Source of the DNA: Ideonella oryzae
GTDB lineage: Bacteria > Pseudomonadota > Gammaproteobacteria > Burkholderiales > Burkholderiaceae_C
DNA length: 64,000 nucleotides
NCBI RefSeq assembly: GCF_024055665.1
Contig: NZ_JAMXMC010000002.1
Coordinates: forward strand, 62,001 to 126,000
Reading direction: 5' to 3'
Of this stretch, positions 36,678 to 44,587 are shown piece by piece (within the stretch, counting starts at the first letter, position 1; each line of letters starts with the position of its first letter). The position numbers were made by a program, and so were the translations under genes. Below the pieces are notes generated by a model. The model did no database searches, had not been told where the DNA came from, and saw only the letters and a list, made by a program, of their open reading frames with translations.

Positions 36678-37126
36678 GCGGGGCCTCCACAGAACGCACG
36701 CCGGTCGATGTGGCCGTGGGCGTGCTGGTCGAGCGCGACGGCACCGGGCGGGAAGGGCGCTTCCTGCTGACCTCCCGGCCCGAGGGCAAGGTCTACGCCG
36801 GCTACTGGGAATTCCCGGGTGGCAAGCTGGAGGCCAGCGAAACCGTGCACGAGGCCCTGGCCCGTGAGCTCTGGGAGGAGCTGGGCATCCGCATCGGCGA
36901 GAGCTTCGCCTGGCAGGAGCTGGTGATGGACTACCCCCACGCCCGGGTGCGTCTGCATTTCCGCAAGGTCTACGAGTGGAGCGGTGAGTTCCAGATGCGT
37001 GAGCAGCAGGCCATGGCCTGGGAGACCCTGCCGGTGGCCAGCCACCCGGTGCTGCCGGGCACTGTTCCCGTGCTGCAGTGGTTTGCCGCCGAGCGCGGTT
37101 TCACCGGCCCGACCCACCGCGACTGA
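36674..37126 (+). CDS. MutT-type Nudix hydrolase (8-oxo-dGTP diphosphatase family)
   Basis: A 150-residue Nudix protein. The Nudix box runs from Gly50 to about residue 72 (GKLEASE, ALARELWEELGI) and fits GX5EX7REUXEEXGU. Upstream FLLTSRPEGKVYAGYWEFPGG and downstream HARVRLHFRKVYEW match the MutT branch, which removes oxidised dGTP and prevents transversions. Other Nudix substrates are possible. It is translationally coupled to the DUF815 ATPase (ATGA), a pairing common in Burkholderiales. Confidence 0.9.
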   Translation: MSGASTERTPVDVAVGVLVERDGTGREGRFLLTSRPEGKVYAGYWEFPGGKLEASETVHEALARELWEELGIRIGESFAWQELVMDYPHARVRLHFRKVYEWSGEFQMREQQAMAWETLPVASHPVLPGTVPVLQWFAAERGFTGPTHRD

Positions 37127-37152
37127 GCCGGCGGCCCGGCTTCACGCTTCGC

Positions 37153-37158
37153 TACACT
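37153..37158 (+). promoter_or_regulatory. -10-like TACACT box seven bases before hisI
   Basis: TACACT, seven bases (GCCGCCC), ATG 37166. The gap contains no Shine-Dalgarno. It could drive a leaderless hisI-hisE transcript independent of the Nudix gene. Confidence 0.45.
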
Positions 37159-37165
37159 GCCGCCC

Positions 37166-37558
37166 ATGGATTGGTTGGATCACATCAAGTGGGACCGTGA
37201 CGGCCTGGTGCCGGTCATCGCCCAGGAAGCCGCGACCGGCGACGTGCTGATGTTCGCCTGGATGAACCGCGAGGCCCTGGCCCGCACCGCCGCGCTGAAG
37301 CAGGCGGTGTATTTCAGCCGTTCGCGCCAGAAGCTCTGGCACAAGGGCGAGGAGTCCGGCCATTTCCAGCAGGTGCACGAGATCCGCGTCGACTGCGACC
37401 AGGACGTGGTGCTGCTGAAGATCACCCAGCTGGGCCATGAGCCCGGCATCGCCTGCCACACCGGCCGCCACAGCTGCTTCTTCGAGCGGCTGGAGGGCGA
37501 CCAATGGCAGGCCGTGGACCCGGTCCTGAAGGACCCGGCCACCATCTACAAGGCATGA
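37166..37558 (+). CDS. hisI: phosphoribosyl-AMP cyclohydrolase
   Basis: Zinc/magnesium enzyme for the third step of histidine synthesis, 130 residues, cytoplasmic. It begins [20 protein letters not shown], and has [42 protein letters not shown] and the Cys/His segment [13 protein letters not shown] with the metal ligands. It is a single-domain protein, with the HisE activity encoded by the next gene (ATGA overlap) rather than fused as in enterobacteria. Confidence 0.96.
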   Translation: MDWLDHIKWDRDGLVPVIAQEAATGDVLMFAWMNREALARTAALKQAVYFSRSRQKLWHKGEESGHFQQVHEIRVDCDQDVVLLKITQLGHEPGIACHTGRHSCFFERLEGDQWQAVDPVLKDPATIYKA

Positions 37559-37917
37559 GCATTCCCATGAGTTCGAACGACACGCTGCAACGCCTGCACG
37601 AGGTGATCGAGAGCCGGCGCGGTGGCGACCCCGACAAGAGCTATGTCGCCCGCCTGTTCCACAAGGGCACCGACACCATCCTGAAGAAGGTGGGCGAGGA
37701 GGCGGTCGAGACCGTGATGGCCGGCAAGGACGGCGACCGCAGCAAGATCATCTACGAGATGGCCGACCTGTGGTTCCATTCCCTGGTCGCGCTGGCGCAC
37801 TTCGGCCTGTCACCGGCCGATGTGCTCACCGAACTGGAGCGGCGCGAGGGCCTGTCCGGCCTGGAAGAATTCGCTGCCCGCAAGGCGCAGCAGCGCGAAC
37901 ACAAGGAGGGTTCATGA
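37555..37917 (+). CDS. hisE: phosphoribosyl-ATP pyrophosphatase
   Basis: Second-step histidine enzyme of the MazG-like fold, 120 residues. Diagnostic motifs are [40 protein letters not shown] and [23 protein letters not shown] 37555 overlaps the hisI stop; a second ATG at 37567 is possible but lacks any better ribosome-binding site. The stop overlaps the next membrane-protein gene (ATGA), whose Shine-Dalgarno AAGGAGG lies within the hisE end. Confidence 0.95.
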   Translation: MSIPMSSNDTLQRLHEVIESRRGGDPDKSYVARLFHKGTDTILKKVGEEAVETVMAGKDGDRSKIIYEMADLWFHSLVALAHFGLSPADVLTELERREGLSGLEEFAARKAQQREHKEGS

Positions 37918-38273
37918 ACGATGTCGTCAACACCGCCCCGTCGTCCGAACGGCTGGCCAGCCTCAAGCAGCTCACGCTGATCACCTACATCCTGTATGCG
38001 CTAAGTGCCGTGATCGGCTTCACCGCCATCGTCGCGGTGATCATCAACTACGTGAAGCGCGAGGACACGGCCGGCACGATCTACGAAAGCCACTTCACCT
38101 GGCAGATCCGGACCTTCTGGTTCAGCCTGCTGTGGGCGGTCCTGGGCTTCATCACCGTGATCGTCGGCGTGGGCTTCATTGTGCTGTTCGCCGACTCGGT
38201 GTGGGTCATCTACCGTATCGTCAAGGGCATTCTCAACTGGAACGACGGCAAGCCCATGCCGATCAAGGCCTGA
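37914..38273 (+). CDS. DUF4870-like membrane protein
   Basis: A 119-residue inner-membrane protein with three hydrophobic stretches: [29 protein letters not shown] (about 22-50; key Y-LYALS and INYVKR), [21 protein letters not shown] (about 68-88) and the neighbouring [19 protein letters not shown]. The KRE and [12 protein letters not shown] segments match the DUF4870 family. Its function is unknown. It sits between hisE and the HIT gene, an arrangement conserved in Burkholderiales. Start supported by AAGGAGG. Confidence 0.82.
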   Translation: MNDVVNTAPSSERLASLKQLTLITYILYALSAVIGFTAIVAVIINYVKREDTAGTIYESHFTWQIRTFWFSLLWAVLGFITVIVGVGFIVLFADSVWVIYRIVKGILNWNDGKPMPIKA

Positions 38274-38282
38274 AGGTCACCC

Positions 38283-38630
38283 ATGCACACCGATCCCGAT
38301 TGCCTCTTCTGCAAGATCGTCGCTGGCCAGATCCCTTCGAAGAAGGTCTACGAGGACGAGGACGTCCTGGCCTTCCACGACATCCATCCCTGGGCGCCGG
38401 TGCACTTCCTGATCATCCCCAAAACCCACATCGCCACCATGGCCGACGTCACGCCGGCCGAGCAGGCGCTGATGGGCAAGATGATGATCCTGGCACCGCA
38501 GCTGATGGCCCAGTTGGGCGTGACCGGCGGCTTCCGCCAGATCATCAACACCGGGCGCGACGGTGGGCAGGAGGTCTACCACCTGCACATGCACGTCATT
38601 GGTGGGCCGCGCCCCTGGGCCAAAGGCTGA
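38283..38630 (+). CDS. HIT-family nucleotide hydrolase (HinT-like)
   Basis: Histidine-triad protein of 115 residues. It starts DCLFCKIVAGQIPSKKVYED, has HFLIIPKTHIATM, and ends with the active-site triad HLHMH at residues 100-104 followed by VIGGPRPWAKG. HinT proteins hydrolyse aminoacyl- or purine-phosphoramidates. It follows the DUF4870-like gene by 9 bp and probably belongs to the his transcription unit. An inverted repeat and a promoter separate it from tatA. Confidence 0.93.
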   Translation: MHTDPDCLFCKIVAGQIPSKKVYEDEDVLAFHDIHPWAPVHFLIIPKTHIATMADVTPAEQALMGKMMILAPQLMAQLGVTGGFRQIINTGRDGGQEVYHLHMHVIGGPRPWAKG

Positions 38631-38654
38631 TCGGGGCTGCGCGGCTTGTCGGGT

Positions 38655-38686
38655 CCGTGACACGGGCTTGACGCAAAGTGTCACGG
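38655..38686. promoter_or_regulatory. 9-bp inverted repeat upstream of tatA
   Basis: CCGTGACAC (38655-38663) and GTGTCACGG (38678-38686) are perfect complements separated by 14 bp. The repeat lies 24 bp after the HIT gene stop and just before a TAGAAT box at 38696-38701. There is no T run, so an operator is as likely as a terminator. Confidence 0.5.
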
Positions 38687-38695
38687 AGCCCCCCG

Positions 38696-38701
38696 TAGAA
38701 T
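38696..38701 (+). promoter_or_regulatory. -10-like TAGAAT for tatABC
   Basis: TAGAAT 28 bp before the tatA ATG, leaving room for a short leader with the CTGGAG Shine-Dalgarno. A TTGACG at 38668 is 22 bp away, too far for a standard -35. Confidence 0.4.
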
Positions 38702-38729
38702 CGCAAGATTCGTTTTCTGGAGAATTGAC

Positions 38730-38963
38730 ATGGGATCGTTCAGCATCTGGCATTGGCTGATCGTGCTGGTCGTGGTGGTGCTGATCTTCGGCACCAAGAA
38801 GCTGAAGAACGTGGGCACCGACCTGGGTGCTGCCGTCAAGGGCTTCAAGGACGGCATGAAGACCGGCGCAGAAACCGATGAACCGGCCCCTCCCCAGGTG
38901 ACCGCGAAGAAGTCGACCGCCGACAGCAACACGGTGGACGTCGACGCGCGCCCCAAGTCCTGA
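38730..38963 (+). CDS. tatA: Sec-independent protein translocase TatA
   Basis: Pore-forming subunit of the twin-arginine translocase, 77 residues. It starts [25 protein letters not shown]: short N-terminus, one membrane helix, the FG-KKL hinge, then the amphipathic helix [19 protein letters not shown] and an acidic tail. It is the first gene of tatABC. CTGGAG precedes the ATG. The Rieske protein encoded 5 kb away is a likely client. Confidence 0.96.
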   Translation: MGSFSIWHWLIVLVVVVLIFGTKKLKNVGTDLGAAVKGFKDGMKTGAETDEPAPPQVTAKKSTADSNTVDVDARPKS

Positions 38964-38997
38964 GCGTGTGCATGCCTGACCTCGTCTTCGCCGCAGC

Positions 38998-39495
38998 ATG
39001 ATCGATTTCGGCTTCGACAAGCTGGCCCTTATCGGTGCGGTGGCCCTGATTGTCATCGGCCCTGAGAAGCTGCCGCGCGTGGCCCGCACCGTGGGGCATT
39101 TCATCGGCAAGGCCCAGCGCTACGTGGCGGATGTGAAGGCCGAGGTCAACCGTTCGATCGAACTGGAGGAGCTTCAGAAGATGAAGTCCCAGTTTGAGAC
39201 CGCCGCGCGTGACGTCAGCCAGAGCGTGCAGCAGGAAGTCCAGCAGGCGGCCAGCGCCGTTGAAAGCGCCTGGAAGCCCGAAGGCAGTGCCGAGTACGCC
39301 GGTCTGGAGACCACTGCGCCGGCGTCCTTGACCTCCTCGGGCTGGACACCGGCCTACCAGCCTCCACGCAAGCGCTGGCGCATGAAGCGCGGAGCCGTGC
39401 CCCGCTGGTACAAGCAGCGCCAGGGTGTGCGCATGCATGTGCAGTCCGGTGCCGCGCGCGTGGCCCGGTTCCGTCCGCCCCATTCCGGGGCCTGA
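38998..39495 (+). CDS. tatB: Sec-independent protein translocase TatB
   Basis: Substrate-receptor subunit that pairs with TatC, 165 residues. The N-terminus [31 protein letters not shown] has the characteristic transmembrane helix and GPEKLP hinge (key residues cited), followed by a long amphipathic helix ([21 protein letters not shown]) and a variable C-terminal tail that is unusually basic ([20 protein letters not shown]). Confidence 0.94.
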   Translation: MIDFGFDKLALIGAVALIVIGPEKLPRVARTVGHFIGKAQRYVADVKAEVNRSIELEELQKMKSQFETAARDVSQSVQQEVQQAASAVESAWKPEGSAEYAGLETTAPASLTSSGWTPAYQPPRKRWRMKRGAVPRWYKQRQGVRMHVQSGAARVARFRPPHSGA

Positions 39496-39539
39496 ATTGA
39501 CACGGCCCCAGGCCCGCACCGCGGCTGGGTGGTAGTGAC

Positions 39540-40331
39540 ATGAGCCAAGAACCTCGCGACGAACTGGAGGGCACCGAAGCCCCCTTCGTCACCCACCTGA
39601 TCGAGCTGCGGGACCGCCTGGTGCGGGCCCTGCTGGCGGTTGGGGTGGCCTTCGGCGTCCTGGCCATCTGGCCGGGGCCAGCCGGTTTGTACGACCTGCT
39701 GGCGGCACCGCTGGTGAGCACGTTGCCGCATGGCGCGACGATGATTGCCACCAACGTGATCTCGCCCTTCCTGGTGCCGCTCAAGATCACCATGATGGCG
39801 GCCTTCCTGCTGGCGCTGCCGGTGGTGCTCTACCAGGTCTGGGCCTTTGTGGCGCCGGGCCTGTACAGCCACGAGAAGAAGCTGGTGCTGCCGTTGGTGG
39901 TCTCCAGCACCGTGCTCTTCTTCACCGGTGTGGCGTTCTGCTACTTCTTCGTGTTCGGCAAGGTGTTCAAGTTCATCCAGAGCTTCGCACCCCACAGCAT
40001 CACCGCGGCGCCGGACATCGAGGCCTACCTCAGCTTCGTGCTGACCATGTTCATCGCCTTCGGCGCGGCCTTCGAGGTGCCGGTCGCCGTGGTCGTGCTG
40101 GCCCGCATGGGCATCGTGTCGGTGGCCAAGCTGCGTGAGTTCCGCGGCTACTTCATCGTGCTGGCCTTCATCATCGCGGCCATCCTGACGCCGCCGGACA
40201 TCGTCTCGCAGCTGTCGCTGGCCATTCCGATGTGCGTGCTCTATGAGCTGGGCATCCTGGCGGCGGGCGTGTTCATCAAGCACACGCAGTTCCCGGACAG
40301 CGATCCGGCCGATTCCGACAAGACCGCCTGA
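39540..40331 (+). CDS. tatC: Sec-independent protein translocase TatC
   Basis: Signal-peptide-binding subunit of the Tat complex with six membrane spans, 263 residues. Signatures: FVTHLIELRDRLVRALLAV at the first span, the periplasmic FLVPLKITMMAAFLLALPVVLYQVWAFVAPGLY loop and helix (key segment YQVWAFVAPGLY), and FGAAFEVPVAVVVLARMGI. It closes the tatABC operon and converges on the protease gene, whose end lies 16 bp away. Confidence 0.97.
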   Translation: MSQEPRDELEGTEAPFVTHLIELRDRLVRALLAVGVAFGVLAIWPGPAGLYDLLAAPLVSTLPHGATMIATNVISPFLVPLKITMMAAFLLALPVVLYQVWAFVAPGLYSHEKKLVLPLVVSSTVLFFTGVAFCYFFVFGKVFKFIQSFAPHSITAAPDIEAYLSFVLTMFIAFGAAFEVPVAVVVLARMGIVSVAKLREFRGYFIVLAFIIAAILTPPDIVSQLSLAIPMCVLYELGILAAGVFIKHTQFPDSDPADSDKTA

Positions 40332-40347
40332 CGCCGCCAGGCGCTGC

Positions 40348-41532
40348 TCACTGCGTTTGTTGGCGCGGTCGTTGTGCGATGTGGACCTTCAGGTCCACCG
40401 CCTGCTGTCCGCGCAGCACACCCACCACGGCATCGGTCTGCGGCTTCAGCGCGGCCACCACATTGAGCAGCTGCGCCGTGTTGCGGATCGGTTGGCCAGC
40501 AATGCGCACCACCACGTCTCCCGGCTTCATGCCGGCTTTGCTGGCCGGGCCGTCCTGCAGCACGCCGGTGATCAACACGCCCTCGGCCACCGGGATTTTG
40601 AAGTTCTGTGCGAACTCCGGGTCCAGATCGCGCGGCTGCACGCCGATCCAGCCGCGCGTCACCTGACCCTCCCGCACCAGGCCGTTCATCACCTGCTGCG
40701 CCAGATCGATGGGAATGGCAAAACCGATGCCCATGCTGCCGCCGGAGCGCGAGTAGATGGCTGTGTTGATGCCGATGAGATTGCCGTTCACGTCGATCAG
40801 TGCGCCGCCGGAATTGCCAGGGTTGATCGCCGCATCCGTCTGGATGAAGTTCTCGAAGGTGGACAGGCCGAGGCCGCTGCGGCCCAGGGCGCTCACAATG
40901 CCCGAGGTGACGGTCTGGCCGACGTTGAAGGGGTTGCCGATGGCCAGCACCGCGTCGCCCACCACCACCTGGTCGATCCGTCCCAGGCTGACCACGGGCA
41001 GGCGGTCCAGATCCACCTTCAACACCGCGATGTCGCTCTCCGGGTCGGTGCCCACCAAGCGGGCCTTGGCGGTGCGGCCATCGGAGAGCTGCACCTGGAT
41101 CTCGTCGGCGCCATCGACCACGTGGTTGTTGGTGAGCAGATAGCCCTCGGACGACACGATCACGCCCGAGCCCAGGCCGATCTGGGGCTGTGGATCCTCG
41201 GCGTCCTGCTGGCCGCCCCGCTGTCCGAAGAAGTAGCGGAACCAGGGGTCTTCCGCATGGGGATTGGCGGAGTTCGTCTTGCTGGTCTTGCTGGCCGTCA
41301 CACTGACCACCGCCGGCGACGCCTTGCGCGCGGCCACGCTCAGCGGCTGCGTGGGCAGCGGGTCGTCGGACACCTGGACGGGCACGCCGGATGCCGGCGT
41401 GGTGGGGACGGCCTGGGGCCAGGCCATGCGCGGGGCCTGCTGCAGCCAGCCGGGCTTGAAGGTCCCCAGGACGAAGACCACCGCCACCGCGACGGTGACC
41501 GATTGGGCGAAAATGAGCCAGATTCTGCGCAT
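40348..41532 (-). CDS. DegS/DegQ-type periplasmic serine protease (HtrA family)
   Basis: A 394-residue membrane-anchored HtrA protease. A single N-terminal membrane helix (about 3-24) precedes a Pro/Thr-rich linker, the trypsin-like domain with triad His137 (NNHVVDG), Asp167 (ESDIAVLK) and Ser241 (NPGNSGGAL), spaced exactly as in DegS, and one PDZ domain (about 290-380, ITGVLQDGPASKAGMKPGDVVVRI). The single PDZ and the anchor favour DegS-like stress sensing over DegP; a DegQ-like quality-control role is possible. It is divergent from the Nif3-like gene. Confidence 0.92.
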   Translation of the reverse strand: MRRIWLIFAQSVTVAVAVVFVLGTFKPGWLQQAPRMAWPQAVPTTPASGVPVQVSDDPLPTQPLSVAARKASPAVVSVTASKTSKTNSANPHAEDPWFRYFFGQRGGQQDAEDPQPQIGLGSGVIVSSEGYLLTNNHVVDGADEIQVQLSDGRTAKARLVGTDPESDIAVLKVDLDRLPVVSLGRIDQVVVGDAVLAIGNPFNVGQTVTSGIVSALGRSGLGLSTFENFIQTDAAINPGNSGGALIDVNGNLIGINTAIYSRSGGSMGIGFAIPIDLAQQVMNGLVREGQVTRGWIGVQPRDLDPEFAQNFKIPVAEGVLITGVLQDGPASKAGMKPGDVVVRIAGQPIRNTAQLLNVVAALKPQTDAVVGVLRGQQAVDLKVHIAQRPRQQTQ

Positions 41533-41553
41533 GACACGTCGAGGAAGAAGCCC

Positions 41554-42303
41554 ATGGCTGCAAGAACGGAGATCGAGGGTTGCCTCAACCAGTGGCTGCA
41601 GCCTGAGCGGTTCAAGGATTATGGGCCGAACGGTCTGCAGGTCGAGGGGCGTGCCGAGATCCGGCGGCTCGTCTCCGGGGTGACCGCGAGCCTGGCGCTG
41701 ATCGACGCCGCGATCGCAGCCCAGGCCGATGCCATCCTGGTGCACCACGGCCTGTTCTGGCGCGGGCAGGATGGTCGCCTCACCGGTTGGCTGAAGACCC
41801 GGGTGGAACGGCTGCTGGGCCATGGCATCAATCTGTTGGCCTACCACCTGCCGCTGGATGCCCACCCCGAACTGGGCAACAACGCCCAGTGGGCCGCCCG
41901 ACTGGGTTGGCGGGCCGATGGCCGCTTCGGCGAGCAGGACCTGGGCTTTGTCGGCACCCAGGACGGCGCCACCACCGTGGAACAGCTGGCCGCCGATCTG
42001 CAATCTCGTCTGGACCGGGTGCCGACGGTGCTGCCTGGCGATGGCCGGCCACTGCGGCGCCTGGCCTGGTGCAGCGGTGGGGCCCAGGGCTACTTCGAGG
42101 CCGCCATCGCGGCCGGCGCGGACGTCTTCCTGACCGGGGAAATCTCCGAGCCGCAGGCTCATCTGTCGCGCGAGACGGGCGTGGCCTTCCTGGCTTGCGG
42201 CCACCATGCGACGGAGCGCTATGGCGCGCCGGCCGTGGGCACGCGCCTGGCGGCCCAGTTCGGGCTCGAGCACCACTTCATCGATTTGCCCAATCCCGCA
42301 TGA
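41554..42303 (+). CDS. Nif3-like dinuclear metal-center protein (YbgI family)
   Basis: A 249-residue member of the Nif3/YbgI family. It starts RTEIEGCLNQWLQPERFKDYGPNGLQVEG and contains ILVHHGLFWRG (two metal-ligand His), AYHLPLDAHPELGNN and CGHHATERYG near the C-terminus. The family has a dinuclear metal site and is annotated by some as GTP cyclohydrolase-like, but its real function is unsettled. A GAGGAAGAAG Shine-Dalgarno precedes the ATG. It overlaps pdxA by ATGA. Confidence 0.9.
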   Translation: MAARTEIEGCLNQWLQPERFKDYGPNGLQVEGRAEIRRLVSGVTASLALIDAAIAAQADAILVHHGLFWRGQDGRLTGWLKTRVERLLGHGINLLAYHLPLDAHPELGNNAQWAARLGWRADGRFGEQDLGFVGTQDGATTVEQLAADLQSRLDRVPTVLPGDGRPLRRLAWCSGGAQGYFEAAIAAGADVFLTGEISEPQAHLSRETGVAFLACGHHATERYGAPAVGTRLAAQFGLEHHFIDLPNPA

Positions 42304-43325
42304 ACGCCCCCAAGCCTCGCCTGCTGGTCACGATGGGGGATCCCGTGGGGATCGGTCCCGAGATCATCGCCAAGGCGTTCGCCGCGGGCGAACTTGCTGA
42401 TGCCCTGGTGGTAGGCGATGTGGGGGCGCTGCGCCGTGGGGCTCGCGCGGCCGGCCTGTCCCTGCCGGTGGCCTGGCTGGAGGTCGCGGGCGACTGGGCA
42501 TGTTGTCCACCGGGGTGTTTGCCAGTCTGGCAGCCACCGGGCCTGCCGCCGGGTGTGGATCAACTGCCCTGGGGCCGGGTTGACGCCCGCGCCGGGGCAG
42601 CCGCAGCGGCCTGCATCACCGGGGCTGTGGGGCTGCTGCAGGCGGGAGAGGCGGGCGGCCTTGTCACCGCCCCCCTGCACAAGGAGGCCCTGGGGGCGGC
42701 CGGCGTTGCCTTTCCTGGCCACACCGAGATGCTGCAGTCTCTCTGTGCGGTCGGTGGTGTGTTGCCGCCGGTGCGGATGATGCTCGCCAACGGGGAGCTG
42801 CGGGTGGTGCTGGTGACCATCCACATGGCACTGCGCCAGGCCATCGAGGCTCTGGACACCCCGGGCATCCTCGAAACCCTGCGCATCACCCAGGCGGCCG
42901 GCCGGCGCTTCGGCATGGCGGCCCCACGCATCGCCGTGGCCGGCCTGAACCCGCATGCCGGCGAGGGAGGGCTGTTTGGCGACGAGGAAGTCCGGCTGAT
43001 CGCGCCGGCGATTGAGGCCGCCCGGGCCGAAGGCATCGACGCCCGCGGGCCTTACGCGCCCGACACGGTCTTCATGCGGGCGCGCCATGCCCCAGGACAC
43101 CCCGGTGAATTCGACTTTGTGGTGGCCATGACACACGACCACGGTCTCATTCCGGTCAAGTACCTGGGGGTGGAGGAGGGGGTCAATGTGACCTTGGGGC
43201 TGCCCCTGGTGCGGACCAGCCCCGACCACGGCACGGCCTTCGACGTGGCGGGGCAGGGCGTGGCCAGTGCGGCCAGCCTGGTGGCGGCGGCCCGGATGGC
43301 CCGCCGCCTGCTGGGCATGCGCTGA
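42300..43325 (+). CDS. pdxA: 4-hydroxythreonine-4-phosphate dehydrogenase
   Basis: NAD-dependent enzyme of pyridoxal 5'-phosphate synthesis, 341 residues. Motifs: LLVTMGDPVGIGPEIIAKAF, GLVTAPLHKEALGAAG, FPGHTEML, VAGLNPHAGEGGLFGDEE and AMTHDHGLIPVKYLGVEEGVNVTLGLP (in outline); the His residues in these motifs bind the active-site metal. A locally Cys/Pro-rich segment (DWACCPPGCLPVWQPPGLPPG, about 64-84) replaces a normally less proline-rich loop. ATG 42300 overlaps the Nif3-like gene. It converges on mscL. Confidence 0.95.
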   Translation: MNAPKPRLLVTMGDPVGIGPEIIAKAFAAGELADALVVGDVGALRRGARAAGLSLPVAWLEVAGDWACCPPGCLPVWQPPGLPPGVDQLPWGRVDARAGAAAAACITGAVGLLQAGEAGGLVTAPLHKEALGAAGVAFPGHTEMLQSLCAVGGVLPPVRMMLANGELRVVLVTIHMALRQAIEALDTPGILETLRITQAAGRRFGMAAPRIAVAGLNPHAGEGGLFGDEEVRLIAPAIEAARAEGIDARGPYAPDTVFMRARHAPGHPGEFDFVVAMTHDHGLIPVKYLGVEEGVNVTLGLPLVRTSPDHGTAFDVAGQGVASAASLVAAARMARRLLGMR

Positions 43326-43748
43326 TCAGCGCTTGAGTGCGTCGCGGATCTCGCGCAACAGCAGCACATCCTCCGGCGTCACAGGCGCGGGGGCCGGTGC
43401 CGGTGCGGGTTCATTCGCCTTCCGCAGCCGGTTGATCTGGCGGACCATCACGAAGATGATGAAAGCCAGGATGATGAAGTTGAGCAGCACGGTCAGGAAG
43501 TTGCCGTACGCGAAGACGGCCCCAGCCTTCTTGGCCTCCGCCAGCGTGGCGGCGGGTGCCCCCGAGAGCTGCAGGAAATAGTTCGAGAAATCCAGTCCGC
43601 CGATGGCCAGGCCGACCAGGGGCATGATCAGGTCGCTGACCACCGAGTCGACGATCTTGCCGAAGGCGCCACCGATGATCACACCGACCGCCAGATCGAC
43701 CACATTGCCCTTGACGGCAAACTCCTTGAACTCGCTCATGATCGTCAT
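43326..43748 (-). CDS. mscL: large-conductance mechanosensitive channel
   Basis: Homopentameric inner-membrane emergency valve against osmotic downshock, 140 residues. It starts [33 protein letters not shown] (N-terminal amphipathic helix and TM1; key segment [14 protein letters not shown]), with TM2 in [22 protein letters not shown], an APAPAPAP linker and the C-terminal helix [17 protein letters not shown] 43748 is favoured by AAGGAG 4-5 bases upstream; an ATG 9 bases later is too far from it. Confidence 0.96.
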   Translation of the reverse strand: MTIMSEFKEFAVKGNVVDLAVGVIIGGAFGKIVDSVVSDLIMPLVGLAIGGLDFSNYFLQLSGAPAATLAEAKKAGAVFAYGNFLTVLLNFIILAFIIFVMVRQINRLRKANEPAPAPAPAPVTPEDVLLLREIRDALKR

Positions 43749-43873
43749 GGGTGCTCCTTGATGTTGGGTATAAGTGCTTGGGTGAAGTATTGCCCGGATG
43801 CCCACAGTGTCAATCCATAGCCGCAAACAAGTTGCGTCGGATTGCGCTAGATCGAATCGGAAGTGTTGTTCCA

Positions 43874-43889
43874 CTCACTAAAATGTGAG
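43874..43889 (+). promoter_or_regulatory. palindrome over the likely petABC -10 element
   Basis: CTCAC-TAAAAT-GTGAG: 5-bp arms flank TAAAAT (43879-43884), which is a good -10 about 68 bp before the petA ATG. A -35 is not clear. The 203-bp divergent mscL-petA region holds nothing else I can name. Confidence 0.45.
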
Positions 43890-43951
43890 ATTGCCCGTGA
43901 GCAGACACCCAGAGGTCTGCCTGTCTTTCCAAAGCTCCTAGAAGGACCCCC

Positions 43952-44548
43952 ATGAGTGATAACGCGGTGGACCAAGGCAAGCGCACCTGGCTGATTGCCA
44001 CGAGTTGTGCCGGTGCCGTCGGTGGCGTGGCGACTGCCGTGCCCTTCGTCAGCACATTCGCGCCTTCGGAGCGCGCCAAGGCGGCCGGTGCCGCGGTCGA
44101 GGTCGACATCAGTGCGCTTCAACCGGGCGAGAAGATGACCGTCGAATGGCGCGGCAAGCCGGTCTGGATCGTCCGTCGCACCAAGGAGCAGGTCGACGCG
44201 CTGAGTAAGAACGACGGCGAGCTGGCGGACCCCAAGTCCGAGCGCAAGGCCTATCCGATCCCCGACTATGCCAAGAACGAGTGGCGCTCGATCAAGCCGG
44301 AATACCTGGTGGTGATCGGCGTGTGCACGCACCTGGGCTGCTCGCCTTCCGACAAGTTCGCGGCCGGGGCGCAACCCTCGCTGCCCGACAACTGGCCGGG
44401 TGGCTTCCTGTGCCCCTGCCATGGCTCGACCTTCGACATGGCGGCCCGCGTCTTCAAGAACAAGCCTGCTCCAGACAACCTGGAAGTGCCTCCCCACATG
44501 TACCTGGCCGACACCAAGCTGTTGATCGGCGAGGACAAGAAGGCCTGA
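43952..44548 (+). CDS. petA: ubiquinol-cytochrome c reductase, Rieske iron-sulfur subunit
   Basis: [2Fe-2S] subunit of cytochrome bc1, anchored in the inner membrane and exposed to the periplasm, 198 residues. The N-terminal helix (about 13-36) follows GKRTWLIA, a Tat-type signal in which the usual RR is KR. Cluster ligands are Cys125/His127 (CTHLGC, 125-130) and Cys154/His157 (CPCHGS). First gene of petABC; tatABC is encoded nearby. The start follows a stretch ending in GAAGGACCCCC. Confidence 0.96.
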   Translation: MSDNAVDQGKRTWLIATSCAGAVGGVATAVPFVSTFAPSERAKAAGAAVEVDISALQPGEKMTVEWRGKPVWIVRRTKEQVDALSKNDGELADPKSERKAYPIPDYAKNEWRSIKPEYLVVIGVCTHLGCSPSDKFAAGAQPSLPDNWPGGFLCPCHGSTFDMAARVFKNKPAPDNLEVPPHMYLADTKLLIGEDKKA

Positions 44549-44587
44549 TCGGCGCCCCCAACGACAAGACGAAAGGCAACCATCAAC

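Noticed and set aside
38668-38701. TTGACG with TAGAAT as a standard promoter for tatA
   Set aside because: The spacing is 22 bp, outside the normal 16-18; only the -10 was kept, with low confidence.
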